This document shows, piece by piece, positions 46,513 through 57,204 of a stretch of DNA of 64,000 nt (the stretch's first letter is position 1; every line of letters starts with the position of its first letter). The position numbers were made by a program, and so were the translations under genes. The notes under the pieces are model-generated. The model worked only from the letters and a program-made list of their open reading frames with translations. It had not been told where the DNA came from and searched no databases. The DNA is taken from contig OY757921.1 of NCBI GenBank assembly GCA_963585895.1, positions 82,057,732 to 82,121,731 on the forward strand, written 5' to 3'. This stretch comes from Sepioteuthis lessoniana (taxonomy: Eukaryota > Mollusca > Cephalopoda > Myopsida > Loliginidae).

Positions 46513-47310
46513 GTTTGATTTGATTTGTTGGATTTTTTGGCATATCAACCTTTGTAGGTTATTTAATGCCAAATCCATTTTTATGTAAATAATCAGTGCT
46601 ATTTAAAACAATTCAGTTTAGTATGAGTAAACAGTTTAATTGTCAAAAACATTTCTATTTCAAACTATTAAAGCAGTTATATATAACAATTCAGTTTAGT
46701 GTAAGTACAGTTTCAATGTCAAAAACAGTTCAATTTAAAACAATTCAGTTTAGCATAAGCACGCACTTTAAATGTATGTACAGTTTAATTGTAAAAAACA
46801 TTTCTATTTCTAGCTATTCAGTTTAGTCAAACAATTCAGTTTAGTGTAAGTACAGATTTTGTTTACACTCAGTTACATGTCAGAACAGTTCTATATAAAA
46901 CAATTCACTTTAGTGTAAATATAGTTTCAATGTCAGAAAACAGTTCTATTTGAAATAATTCAGTTTAGCATAAGCACACAGTTCAAATGTAAGCATGGTT
47001 TAATTGTCAAAAAACATTTCTATTTCAAGCTATTCAGTTTAATCCAAGAATTCAGTTTAGCATAAGTATACTGTTAGTTCTATTTAACCCATAGATAGGG
47101 CCCTATCAGGTACTACCACGCTAGGCCAGAGTGGACCTGGGAGCAACGGCAATAAAGGGGTACTCTGCATTCCCCAAAGCTCCAGTATTGCTAGAACCTC
47201 ACCATCAGATTGTTTAGTGTCATATCTAGGACACTCATTGGGGGGGGGGTTTTACCCCTCTGCAGAGGTGCAGTCAGTGTATTCTACAGCCCCAGCTGAC
47301 TGGGCAACCT
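46513..47310 (-). repeat. Element D with expanded internal repeats (about 9 units)
   Basis: This is the longest D copy. After the tail complement CATATCAACCTTTGTAGGTT it has about nine units with ATTCAGTTTAGCATAAGC or ATTCAGTTTAGTGTAAG (46612-47062). Then come CCCATAGATAGGGCCCTATC, AGAGTGGACCTGGGAGCAAC and the head complement. The 76-codon frame at 46596-46826 is simply these repeats. Confidence 0.88.
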
Positions 47311-47809
47311 TTTATTGGGTTCAGTATTAGCATATTATGGATATACTAGTGGTAATAGTGGTAACTCAATAATTGTGGAAACTCAACTAAATATTTTCTT
47401 TACCCTCAGCATTTCAATAATTTTGATAGTAACTGTTTCTAGTCAAGCAAATGATGATAAAATATTGATATTTGATTTGATATATTTTAAAAACTGTTTT
47501 GGATTTTGAGTAAAAGGTTGGGTTTGGTTTTTTTAAGATTTCTAGAAAAGTCTTAACAATATTGGAATTGATAAAGAATGTTTGATTTGATGGATATTTA
47601 CCATTTAAAACAGTTATGGGCAAACTGTGGACCACAGTGCTTTTTGAATGGAGTGCCTAATTTCATGAGGAAATAACATTTATCAAGCAAAAAACGTACA
47701 CGGAAACAAGAAATGACCACAACATATGCCATGTCACCGGTAGTATTCAAATGAAAAAGTTGTGAAATGAAATTCACATTGAATTTCTCATTCAAATTTT
47801 AATGAATAA

Positions 47810-48595
47810 ATCTTATTTTGCTCGATATTAGGCCTGTTTATTCTATAGCCCCAGTTTACAGAGGAATAAAACCCTCCCAATAAGCGTCTTGGATATGATA
47901 CAAAACTGTGATGAGGCTGCACTCCTGAAGCATTAGGGAATTTGGAGTACCCCTTCATTGCCTTTACTCCCAGGTCCACTCTGATCTGGATAGGTAATAC
48001 TTGTTAGGATCCTATCTATGGGTCAAATTATACTGTTCAATCATTTGCTAAGAATAACTATGATTAGTTATTTGAAACTATACAGTTATATGTAACTTAT
48101 TCATCATCATCATCATCATGTCGTGCCGCTAGCACGGATATCCCTGACCCTCTCTCGCCAATTCTCCCTATCATTCATCGCCTCCGGCAGGTCTTCTGAG
48201 TTACATCCCGTGTCCCCACATAGCTGCTGTATGTAAGTTCGGGCTGGTCGTCCTGCTTTTGCTTGGCCATATGTGGGGGTCCATAGGAGTACATCACTTA
48301 CGAGCTCGTCCTTGCTTCTCCAGCAGTGTCCGGCGTGTCTGGCTCATCTAACCTGTATAGTTTTCGTGATGGGAGGCAAGTGGCCGTACAGTTGGCGTCT
48401 TGTGGGGTGTTGTCGCCAGGACTTGTTCAATATTGCTCTCAACATTCTTGTGTAGTTGCCGTCAAGTTTCTTCTCCAGCCGTTATTTGATAAATAGCATT
48501 ACTTGAAACCATTCAAATGTGTGCAAACATCAATATCAAATAGAATTATTAGTATAAGACAGGAATAGTTGAAACTTTTTAACTGTGTGCAAGTA
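47810..48595 (+). repeat. Element D copy split by a LINE fragment
   Basis: The D head and middle (GCCTGTTTATTCTATAGCCC, AGGTCCACTCTGATCTGGAT, CTATCTATGGGTCAAATTAT) run to about 48100. The unit-like sequence resumes after 48490 (AATAGCATTACTTGAAACCA, TTAGTATAAGACAGG). The LINE at 48103-48485 lies between. Confidence 0.65.
48103..48485 (-). mobile_element. RTE-like LINE 3' fragment, younger subfamily (copy Y2)
   Basis: It begins on the plus strand with an ATC microsatellite, the 3' tail of the element, then TGTCGTGCCGCTAGCACGGA and onward. On its own strand it encodes the same C-terminal peptide as Y1 and Y3, from ACGGCTGGAGAAGAAACTTG onwards. It is 5' truncated after about 380 bp. Confidence 0.82.
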
Positions 48596-48652
48596 AATGA
48601 ACTCTAACAACTCTTTTAATAATAAAGTTACCTACCAAGTATTCACTTACAA

Positions 48653-48655
<3 letters not shown>

Positions 48656-48692
<37 letters not shown>

Positions 48693-48694
48693 TA
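48656..48694. repeat. TA microsatellite
   Basis: A TA run that carries the mariner insertion. The run resumes at 49611-49632 on the other side, so the element landed inside one microsatellite. Confidence 0.9.
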
Positions 48695-49610
48695 CGAGGA
48701 TCATTAAATAAGTTTTGAGACTTTTTTTTCGTACAGGTACTTTTATTGATAGTACACACATGAAACTCTAGTCCCCTTCGAAGTAGTCTCCTCCGGTTGC
48801 AATGCACTTGTTGTACTGTTCCAACAACTTCTGGAAGGCCCCATGGAAGTCCTCTTGTGTGAGCGTGTCAATGACCTTCAATATAGCCTCTTTCATCTCC
48901 TCAATTGTCTCATAACGACAGCCACTGAGCTTAGGAAATAAGCAAAAGTCACAGGGAGCAAGATCTGGACTGTAGGGAGGCTGAGGAACTGTCTTGATGC
49001 CCATCTTGGTCAAATAGTCTGGATAGGATGGAGTTGTGGACTGGTGCATTGTCCTGCTGGAAATGCCACTGACCTGATTTGAAGAGTGCTGGCCTCTTCC
49101 AATGGAATCTCTTTCTGAACTCCCTTAAAACCTCAACATAGTAACCCTAACCCTAACTGTTTGGCCAATCAACTGTGGTGTATTGACTTCCTTACTCCTC
49201 CCAAACCTTTCATCATCCCTCACAGACTCCCTGCCTTCCTTGAATCTCTTATGCCACTCAAAAACTGATGCTCAATTCATGCAAGATGGTCCAAAAGCAG
49301 ACTGAAGCATTCCGTACGTTTCTGCGGCATTTTTTCCAAGTTTAAAACAGAATTTTATTGCATAGTGTTCTTCTAAAGTGTCCTCACGTCTAGATTGCAT
49401 TTTTGAAATTCCCCAGCTGTGATAATCAGGCTTTAGTAGGGTGTATTCCAATTGCTGCTGTAGCTGTTTATTAGAACCTGAAATCATAAAAATTGGTCAG
49501 TCGTCTCATAAGATGTATAGCAATAACATACTGAATTTTCAAGAGTCTACACCAATTTTAAACAATTTTAAATGCTTGTAAAAAAAAGTCTGGAAACTTA
49601 TTGAATGCAC
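48695..49610 (-). mobile_element. Mariner, internally deleted (copy M2, 916 bp)
   Basis: Ends CGAGGATCATTAAATAAGTT (48695) and the complement of AACTTATTGAATGCAC (49610) lie within TA. The N-terminal frame (49487-49272) has the DNA-binding helix-turn-helix AIKFCFKLGKNAAETYGMLQ. The C-terminal frame (49049-48768) has QPPYSPDLAPCDF with the third catalytic Asp, then EEMKEAILKVIDTLTQEDFH and the end YFEGD. At 49145-49156, CCCTAACCCTAA lies at the junction where the middle of the transposase is missing, the same place as in copy M1. A stop after CMN separates the frames. It is inactive. Confidence 0.9.
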
Positions 49611-49629
49611 TATATATATATATATATAT

Positions 49630-49695
49630 ATAAACTGAATTTGGCATTAAATAACCCACAAGGGTTGATAGGCCATAAAACACCAACCAACCCAT
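49630..49695 (+). repeat. Isolated C/D-type tail
   Basis: GGCATTAAATAACCCACAAG then GGTTGATAGGCCATAAAACA and CCAACCAACCCA. Only the LINE-derived tail is present, either a very short 5'-truncated insertion or a remnant left after the mariner landed. Confidence 0.75.
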
Positions 49696-49740
49696 TTTCC
49701 AAATAATTAAACTACTATTTTGGTATTTGAATTTACTTAC

Positions 49741-49998
49741 CAGGTGAACCAACAGGCAAATCTGCAAGAGCTTTGTCTCTTGGTTGAGGAGGTGTTCCCA
49801 TTGTGTTCTGGATAATGCTATCGTTGCTGTCAACTGACGGCCCTCCGGCGTTGACCACTGCTGGCACTTGGACACGGCATGTCTGAACTGTCATACACAA
49901 TGAATGTGATTCATGGAGTAAAGTTTCAATAAATACCATGTCCAATTCTGATACTATCTTACCATTCATAATGAGAATTTCATCACCTGGGATAAGAC
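49741..49998 (-). CDS. TIAM1: TIAM/sif exon: second half of PDZ domain and linker
   Basis: The exon has 258 bp (phase 1 to 1). The acceptor is CCATCTACAG and the donor a perfect GTAAGT. The peptide begins GLIPGDEILIMNGKIVSELD, the canonical PDZ GDEIL-x-x-NG motif. HESHSLCMTVQTCR follows as the last strand, and then comes a polar linker containing SVDSNDSIIQNTMGTPPQPRD and ending GSPG. The exon is phase-symmetric, so skipping it would leave the frame open while removing half of the PDZ fold. The linker is rich in Ser, Thr, Asp and Pro, as is common between the PDZ and DH parts of TIAM proteins. It lies only about 45 bp from a SINE-type tail and 130 bp from a mariner end, so repeats crowd the 3' side of the exon. 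Confidence 0.92.
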
Positions 49999-50190
49999 CT
50001 GTAGATGGAAAAGAACAAAATGAAATCACTTACTGTAGACAACTTTGAGAAATCATTAACATTTCAAGATATCTTTAGACAATTGCTGATGTTACCACAA
50101 TGTTTTGGCTTATCTATTCTACAGCCCTTTTCAAATGGAAAGATAGGTGTGGGCTCTTTTATTTTTCGCAAATAAAAATTTTATTTACTA

Positions 50191-51676
50191 GAGTGAGTCA
50201 AAAGATTTTGAAATATTTTGATACATGCTAGTTTATAGTGTATATATCACATTGTTGGAGCAGTTAAGGGATGTACCTGCTGTAGTGGTATTTGGGGCAC
50301 TGATATGTGCATTGCTTCACTGTGTGTGTAGTTTGAAAGCCACATAAATGAACATGCAACATCGTGTTGGAAAATTTATTTAATCTAACTTAAAATATTT
50401 ATGTTAATTATTAACCTACGTAATACTTACTTTTTTTGTGTGAAGTTTTATGAGAAAAGTGAACGCATAGCTAAGTCAAATTCATATTGCACATATTTAA
50501 ACACTTATACATATATATACATATGTAGACCCAAATAAAAGCACAACTAAATTAATACTTAGCTTAGGTTCTTTGTTTTCTTTTCTTTCAAAGAATAGTT
50601 GTTTTCGAAGTTTCATTACTTTTTTGGTGTGTAATGTTGGTTATTTGAAGCAATGTCATTCCATGTCAAAAAGTTTTTGTTGACTGTGACGTTATTTGTC
50701 ATACGTGTCTTTTAAGCAACGTCTGCTTATTTATAATTATAAAATTAATATTTACACAAAGACAGCTTTTTATTCTCAACCAATAAAAAACGTCCTTTTA
50801 ATTATTCTAAAAAATTAATACTTGTGAGAAGTTATATTTGTCTATTTAAATTTTGTAATTTTGTTTTATATTGCAAAATTATATTGAAGGAATATTTATT
50901 TCTAACAATAGACTAATTTGAGAACTCATGCTTTATGAGCTCAAACAGACCTGACCGATAAAATAAAACGCAGTTTCTTCCAGGCAGCAGTCCTGTCGAT
51001 ACTGCTGTATGGATGCACTACTTGGATGCTAACAAAACGGCTGGAGAAGAAGCTAGATGCCAATTACACAAGAATGTTGCGAGTAATATTGAACAAGTCC
51101 TGGAGGCAACACCCCAAAAAGCACCAACTATACAGCCACCTGCCTCCCATCATGAAAACTATCCAAGTTAGACGAACCAGACATACAGGACACTGCTGGA
51201 GAAGCAGGGACGAGCTCATAAGTGATGTACTCCTATGGACCCCCACATATGGCCGAGCAAAAGCAGGACAACCAGCTCGAACATACATACAGCAGCTATG
51301 TGAGGATACGGGATGTAGCCTTGAAGACCTGCCAGAGGCAATGAACGATAGGGAGAAGTGGCGAGAGAGGGTCAGGGATATCCGTGCTAGTGGCACGACA
51401 TGATGACGATGTTGAACAAAAGATCACAAAAGAGTAACCAGAAGGTTAAAAAAATTTTGCTCAGGTTGCAAGAACCTAAACAGCCAGGCATAGTCAAATT
51501 GGCTTAAGCATGGATTCTGAGGTCATGCTCCAAGACATAGAGCATCACTCAGAAAGTAAGAGGTAAGCTATTCATCTTACAGTCCAGTGTTCATGAATCC
51601 AGCAAAAGCATTCAAAGTTACCAAATTGTGCCTCACATTACAAAAATATTAGAAAACTTTTGACTTCCTCTAGTAA
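50191..51676 (+). mobile_element. Element G: non-autonomous TIR transposon with a LINE inside
   Basis: The left end ACTAGAGTGAGTCAAAAGAT then TTTGAAATATTTTG (50191-50224) is mirrored by the right end (complement of CAAAAATATTAGAAAACTTT, TGACTTCCTCTAGT at 51644-51677). This makes a TIR of roughly 35 bp with some mismatches. Internal GAAAGCCACATAAATGAACA is shared with 22300-22640. No transposase is encoded. A LINE fragment occupies 50940-51410. Confidence 0.6.
50940..51410 (+). mobile_element. RTE-like LINE 3' fragment, younger subfamily (copy Y3)
   Basis: This is the best preserved copy: 125 open codons (51026-51403) with LTKRLEKKLDANYTRMLRVI, GHCWRSRDELISDVLLWTP, ARTYIQQLCEDTGCSLEDLP and the natural end WRERVRDIRASGTT followed by a stop. 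The frame continues upstream to 50946. It ends GGCACGACATGATGACGATG. It is 5' truncated and not autonomous. Confidence 0.87.
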
Positions 51677-53794
51677 TATACTCTAGTATCCCTCAATTTT
51701 TTTTTTTTAGCCTGCTAAGATCTTGATATTCAAATAGCAGAAAACAACTCGCATGACCAGCAATTTGTATTTACTAACCAATATGCGAGCTGCCTTCAAT
51801 AAAAAAAACAAAAAAACCCAAAAGCCCAGTTAATCAGTGATGCACTCATTTCTCCACTGAAGATTAAGCTGCTTATATCAGTTGATATAGAAGAACAAGT
51901 GCCAGCTTCCACTCCAAGGCATATTAAACTGCACATGAATTCAAAGACATATCTTTAATTTAAGTATCCCACATTTTTGAAATTTCAGTAAAACACTTTC
52001 ATCAAGAAAAGGCTTACAGTCTTTAAAAAATAATTATGGTACAATACCAACCAATTTGGCTTATAGATTATATATCTGCAGAAAGCTGTAGAATGGATAA
52101 GTCAAAATGTGCAGTTTAATTTTCAAAACAAACTAAAAACTGTAAAAACAAAATGCTACATGAGTGAAGAAGGGAAATAATTCAAAAATGTTAAACTTGT
52201 TCTAAGATATGTTAAATGGCATTCTTAATCCTTTTTCTCTTTGTATTTTTTTTATTTTTATAATTATGAAAAGAGTATTTTGGGGTTATAATAAATAAAT
52301 GCATCTTTATAATCAAACTTTAAAAATGTTTAGTGTTTTAAATCAATCACAATACATATATTAAGTGAATAAATATTGAAAAAACTTATTAAATGCTGAT
52401 TTTCTCTGTCATATTTGTAATTTTTGTTATATTCATTTGAATAAAAGTTTATTTATAATATGAACATAAAACATCCTCTAAATTCATAAAGGTTTTAAAA
52501 TAATTTGTTTTAATGTGACCACATACAAAATACAGAGTAATGTAAGGCTTTTAAAGAATATCAAAAAAAATCTCTCTTGTTTATTTAAGAACATAATAAA
52601 GTGCAAAAAGGATAAGCCAAGGCTGAACTAAATCTTGTTGACCTAAATTTCCTAATACAAGTATCATGGCTGGTTTTAAGGCTCTTAGACAGGTTTGTTA
52701 AAATTGTGTCTTATGCACATGTGAAGACATAACCATGGTCAACAATTTTACAAGAGAGACTAAATAATTCGACAATGCTATCTATAGAAAATTAACATTA
52801 CAAAATCCACTGACTTTGAAATGATTTTGTATTGTAGAGGGCCTCACTAACAATTTTCTAATTAGGCACCACATTTCTTAGTGCAACACCTGCAGGTATC
52901 ATTGATACATGCATCAGAAAAATAAGGTCTAAGGTTCAGCTTAGAGTTACCTGTACTATGTTTTTAACTTGGACTACTTGGATACAAGCAGCAATGTTTA
53001 TATATATTTTGAAAGTGCAACTAGTTTTAAATGTCTTTAGTTGTGCTCAATATATAACTCTTTAATTAGGCTTAGTTCTTATTTAATCAGCTAATTACAA
53101 TCGGCTAAGACAAACAATGGAAATGACTGTGGTTAATAATTTTTATTAAGATTGATAGAGAAATATTAAAAGTAATGTTATTCCTGCTTGCCTTGTCTTT
53201 GTTAACACACATAATAATTTAAGTTAAATTTCTGGATAAAACTTTTTTGATTTTCTTCATGCTGACAATAATTTTTTTAACCTTTTTTTATTAGCAAAAA
53301 CTACAATCCCAATTAAATTTTTGGACCTTCTCTTACCTACCTTTCTTGCTATTTACATTGTTTAAAAAACATCTTTCTACAGAATTGATTATGTTCTTGA
53401 AAGAACCTAGTGATATAAATATTTATGATCTCTGAAGTTACATATATAGATATTTGAAACTGTCTCCAACTGCACAAGGAGACCCAGAAATTAATTTCCC
53501 AAATTGTCCATCCTTAACTGCACTAAAAGAAAAGGGTCAAGACATTCCCTGATAGTAACTACTACTTTCATGTAAGGTATTAGAATGGTAGGTACTTTTG
53601 CAAAATTTAGTATAAAATCAGAATTTTGTTAGATGTATTGTAAAATTTCTAGAATTATAAAGCCAGTATTGTTGCAAAAATCTTTCTTAATCCTTTCACT
53701 CTCACTGGAACACTGGTGTCCTAGTCGAATTTAAATTTCAGTTTAACCCTCAAAATATCATACTCAAAGTATAATTTTACATATCTATAACTTA

Positions 53795-53890
53795 AAACTC
53801 AGCATGTCTTGTTTGTTTTACTTGGATGGTTTGGGAGATGGAAGGCAAGTGGCCTTACAGCTGCTGTTTAATAGGGTGCTATTTCAAGTA
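53795..53890 (-). mobile_element. LINE scrap (inverted)
   Basis: CTTGGATGGTTTGGGAGATG then GAAGGCAAGTGGCCTTACAG is the complement of the LINE segment around the TIQVRRT codons. Less than 100 bp remain. Confidence 0.65.
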
Positions 53891-54134
53891 TAATAATAGT
53901 ATAATTATATTCTTAAAGTGATAGTAATGATCTAACTATTCTGTATATTATATATATATCATATTTTTATGATGTACACTTTTCTTATACAAAGAAGAAT
54001 TTATTTTTCATGTTAAAAAGACTTGAACCAGTATCAGTATTATTCACATGATGTATATAAGTAAACTGGGATGAAAAAAAATTTCAGAAAGGATTTGAAA
54101 ATAATTGAATGTGATTGAGCAAAATGTTTCTTAC

Positions 54135-54315
54135 CTTTTCTATGTGCCAAACCTCCTGGTTTAATTTCACTAACATACACTTGTAGTTCATCATCCCGTT
54201 CATAGTGATCTGCAATTTCTGCCTCCACGCGAAAGCCGAACTCTGGGTCAGCCACCGATTTTGTTAGTTCAATATGAAACAAGCTCTTTTGGCAAACCTC
54301 TATGGCTTCATATTT
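54135..54315 (-). CDS. TIAM1: TIAM/sif exon: end of RBD and first half of PDZ domain
   Basis: The exon has 60 codons plus one base (phase 0 to 1). The acceptor is TTTTTCAG before AAATATGAAGCC, and the donor is GTAAGAA. The peptide starts KYEAIEVCQKSLFHIELTK and then reads SVADPEFGFRVEAEIADHY. FGFRVE is the expected carboxylate-binding loop of the PDZ domain (a GLGF-type loop that holds the C-terminal carboxylate of the ligand). DELQVYVSEIKPGGLAHRKG is the following strand and the turn that precedes helix A. In the family this PDZ binds C-terminal tails such as those of syndecans and neurexin-like proteins; that partner list is family knowledge and not visible here. The glycine codon is split across the next intron. 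Confidence 0.9.
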
Positions 54316-55309
54316 CTGAAAAACATGCAAGAAATTATTTCAGGTATCCTGCTAACACCTTTTTGTTTTATTGTAAAAGAAGATTTTAACAAAGAAGCAA
54401 GTGAGAATACTTTGGAAACAAATTTATGTTTTTAATAAATTTCAAGATATATTTTGACACCAAAATGGGACTATCCAACTTAGTATTAAATATGCTGGTA
54501 GGCAGGCTACTATAAGGAAGCATGGTTCAGCTGCCTCAAATCAACCAGGTATAGAGTGCTGTAACATGGGAGTAGACTATAGTAACACCCAACATATTAT
54601 CTGTATTGAGAAGAGCAGAGGTATAATGTTTTCATAACAAAATAGACTTGCCTACTTAAAACTTCATATGATGGTAAGCAGGCTAGCTTATGAAGGCTTC
54701 TGACTGATGCACTGATTGGTGTTTGTGCGCATTTTGTGATTCCTTTTTGAAGTTAGTTTTTACAAAGACTGTTGCTAGTTTTAATTAATAATAGATATCA
54801 TGGACTTTTAGATATATAATTATTCTATAACAATCAGATTTTTGAGAGAAATTTGATACACATTCCAACCAAAACATTTTCTGATTTCAATTTGTTCGTT
54901 TTATAAAATAATGTTTTCAATAACTTGTAGAAAAAATGAATTATATATAAATTTCACAACTAAATCATAGAAGCAATAAACCTATCAAACCAATTTTGTC
55001 TTCAAGATGCCAAAAGCATTATTAGCATTTGTCATAATAATTATATTTGAAAGTAGACAATAGTATAATATGACTTATTTGTTCAAATGATTATGTAAAT
55101 GAAAGTACAATTTAGAATAAGTCTTTTGTTAGGTGGATAATGTGCCTCATCATTTAATAATGTAAAAAAATGTTTCTAATTTATATGATGCATGGTCTTT
55201 TTGTAAGGATTTAAAATATGTATAAGTTATTTTCTAAAAATATTGAATGTGAATTTCATAATTACTGATAAAAAGATTATAAAGTAATTAAAAATTATAT
55301 ATAATCATT

Positions 55310-55490
55310 GGGGAGTGCTCACGATATAGTGGCTAACATACTGGATTGTGACATCAAAGTAAGTAAATTTAAACTCCAGTTCACTTTTGGACTAATATCC
55401 TTGAGAAAGGTATGTTCTAAAAGGATAACTTTGGCATTAGAAAACCCATGAAGGTTGATATGCCATTAAACAAAGAAACCAAACATACTA
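55310..55490 (+). repeat. SINE family C copy, shortened
   Basis: The head GGGAGTGCTCACGATATAGT, the body GGACTAATATCCTTGAGAAA and the tail GGCATTAGAAAACCCATGAA then GGTTGATATGCCATTAAACA are present. The middle is deleted. Confidence 0.75.
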
Positions 55491-55574
55491 ATAATTTTTA
55501 TACATTGTTTACTGAAATAATGTACCATACATAGTTGTAGAGTGAACAACTTTTTAAGACCAATTTTTCTCTTC

Positions 55575-55822
55575 AAAAAGAGGTAATTTTCATGGTGTAA
55601 TTACTAAAGTGCTGGACTGTGGCTTTGAAAAAATAAAATTCAAACTCCAATTGCCCTATTACCTTCACTTTCAAACTAATACCTTTAAGAAGATTACGAA
55701 TCCCTTTTTCTCCACCCTCAAGTTATCAGTTAAATAGTACCACTACTGCTCTTCTTTAAAGATGGATTTGGCATTAAATAATCCTTGAAAGTTGATATTC
55801 CCTTAAAACAAAGAATCCAAAC
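55575..55822 (+). repeat. SINE family C copy
   Basis: The head is worn (GTAATTTTCATGGTGTAATT, AAAGTGCTGGACTGTGG). The body ACTAATACCTTTAAGAAGAT and the tail GGCATTAAATAATCCTTGAA follow. Confidence 0.75.
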
Positions 55823-56969
55823 CAATCTAATCAAAAACAAAGTCATTCATTACAGAAGACATCTCTTTGAAACTCGAAAGCTTACTTTGTTTTAACGTCT
55901 AACCTTGCCTAACTTGAGTTTTCTTGTGATTTTGTTTATAAAAAAAAAGTAAATAATACATACTTAATCAATTACATATATATTTATGAAATTATCTATG
56001 CTATTGTGTATCAGTGGTGGAGTTTTAGTATATTTGGATTATCCAAGTAAACATGGTAGGCTACATCAAGGTCTAGACTACATTGTTTATTTATGGTGTT
56101 GATTTGATTTTGATTGTATTACAGTGTGTTTGAAAGTTTCCTCTTTATGCTACTGGATGTTTAAGAAATATTTTTGTAGTGTGGCATAGCTAAAAATTAG
56201 GGGTTGTTTATTACTGGCAATGTATGATAAAAACACCTTTTTGCAGTTAAAAAAATACTGGTCATTCATTACTTAAGAATATACAGTAAGATTATTTTTA
56301 TGTAGACTGAGATAAAGAAAATAACTAAATTTAAAAAAGAAATAATTCGATAATCTCATTTTTAGTTGAAAATGTCCATCACTGATCATAAGTTGGTAAG
56401 TGCTAATAATATCATGAATTTTCAAATCAACAACCCTCAACAAGCAGACATTTTCAGTTTTCTTCCTATTGAGAAATAGTCGATCAGATAAATTCTTCAT
56501 TAGATTTTGTTTGCCAAATCTCTTGAATAACTTATTATCAATGGTTTGCTGTTTTACAAATGAGAACAAAACTCAGACCGGTCAGAAAATAGTTATTTTT
56601 CAAGCATGATTGATGGTCATCAGGCCAACACAAAAGCAATTCTTAGAAATATTTGACACGGCATGACTAATATCTTCTAGAAAGTAATTTTTATATCTCT
56701 TGTATAAATGATAAATGAAAATCAAATACAGCTTCTTCAATTGATGGCTAATATCATTTTTATCACCAAGATTACTGCTGCTGCTGCTGCTTAGAGATTC
56801 TTTTCTTTTTCCTCTGAAAACTAACATTTATTACAGAATGAGTTAGTAACCATAATGATAATAAATCTTTATAACTTGGAATTATCAAAATTAATAGTTT
56901 ATTATTATACAGCTAGCCTATAGTAATAACTATTATCAGAATTATTCTAATCAAAAGAACTTTAATCTG

Positions 56970-57130
56970 TTTAATTGATTTTAATGGCATGTCAACCCAT
57001 CCAGGATTATTTCATACTTGGAAGTTAGGAAATTATGTTTATTTTGTTTGTTTTTTTCTTCACACAATCCTATTAAATATGATTAATTTTTAAACAGATC
57101 TACTTGATCCATAGATGAAAGAAAGGACAT
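56970..57130 (-). repeat. Element D tail fragment (inverted)
   Basis: TTAATGGCATGTCAACCCAT then CCAGGATTATTTCATACTTG, followed by AACAGATCTACTTGATCCAT, matches the tail and adjacent block of the D copy at 21415. Confidence 0.65.
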
Positions 57131-57204
57131 AGCCAAGACACTTTTTTTTAAAAAGGTCTTACACTTCTGTAGGTGATTCAAGCAGCATATTGTCAGATCA
57201 AATG

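Larger units (their letters stand above)
43476..49740 (-). other. Intron between PDZ and linker exons (6265 bp)
   Basis: The intron contains two D elements with long internal tandem repeats, a third D copy split by a LINE fragment, SINE A, an E fragment, and a mariner inserted in a TA microsatellite. The stretches 43570-44100, 44680-45920 and 47320-47810 show only AT-rich sequence with no recognised feature. Confidence 0.8.
49999..54134 (-). other. Intron within the PDZ domain (4136 bp)
   Basis: The intron carries the G element with a LINE inside it and a small LINE scrap at 53800-53890. The stretch 51680-53790 is AT-rich and free of recognisable repeats or coding potential. Confidence 0.8.

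Noticed and set aside
46596-46826. 76-codon repetitive open frame
   Set aside because: It is read-through of the internal tandem units of element D; the repeat of QFSMSK/QFSVST-like peptides follows the DNA repeat.
51064-51396. 110-codon minus-strand open frame
   Set aside because: It is antisense to the LINE coding frame, which has clear family motifs on the plus strand. The same applies to the frames at 4910-5092 and 48273-48455.
56600-56827. Minus-strand frame with a poly-Ser run and an acceptor-like TAGTTTTCAG, considered as an extra TIAM exon
   Set aside because: Neighbouring exons require phase 0 to 0. In that phase the acceptor gives a stop after the CAG run, and the peptide shows no similarity to TIAM.
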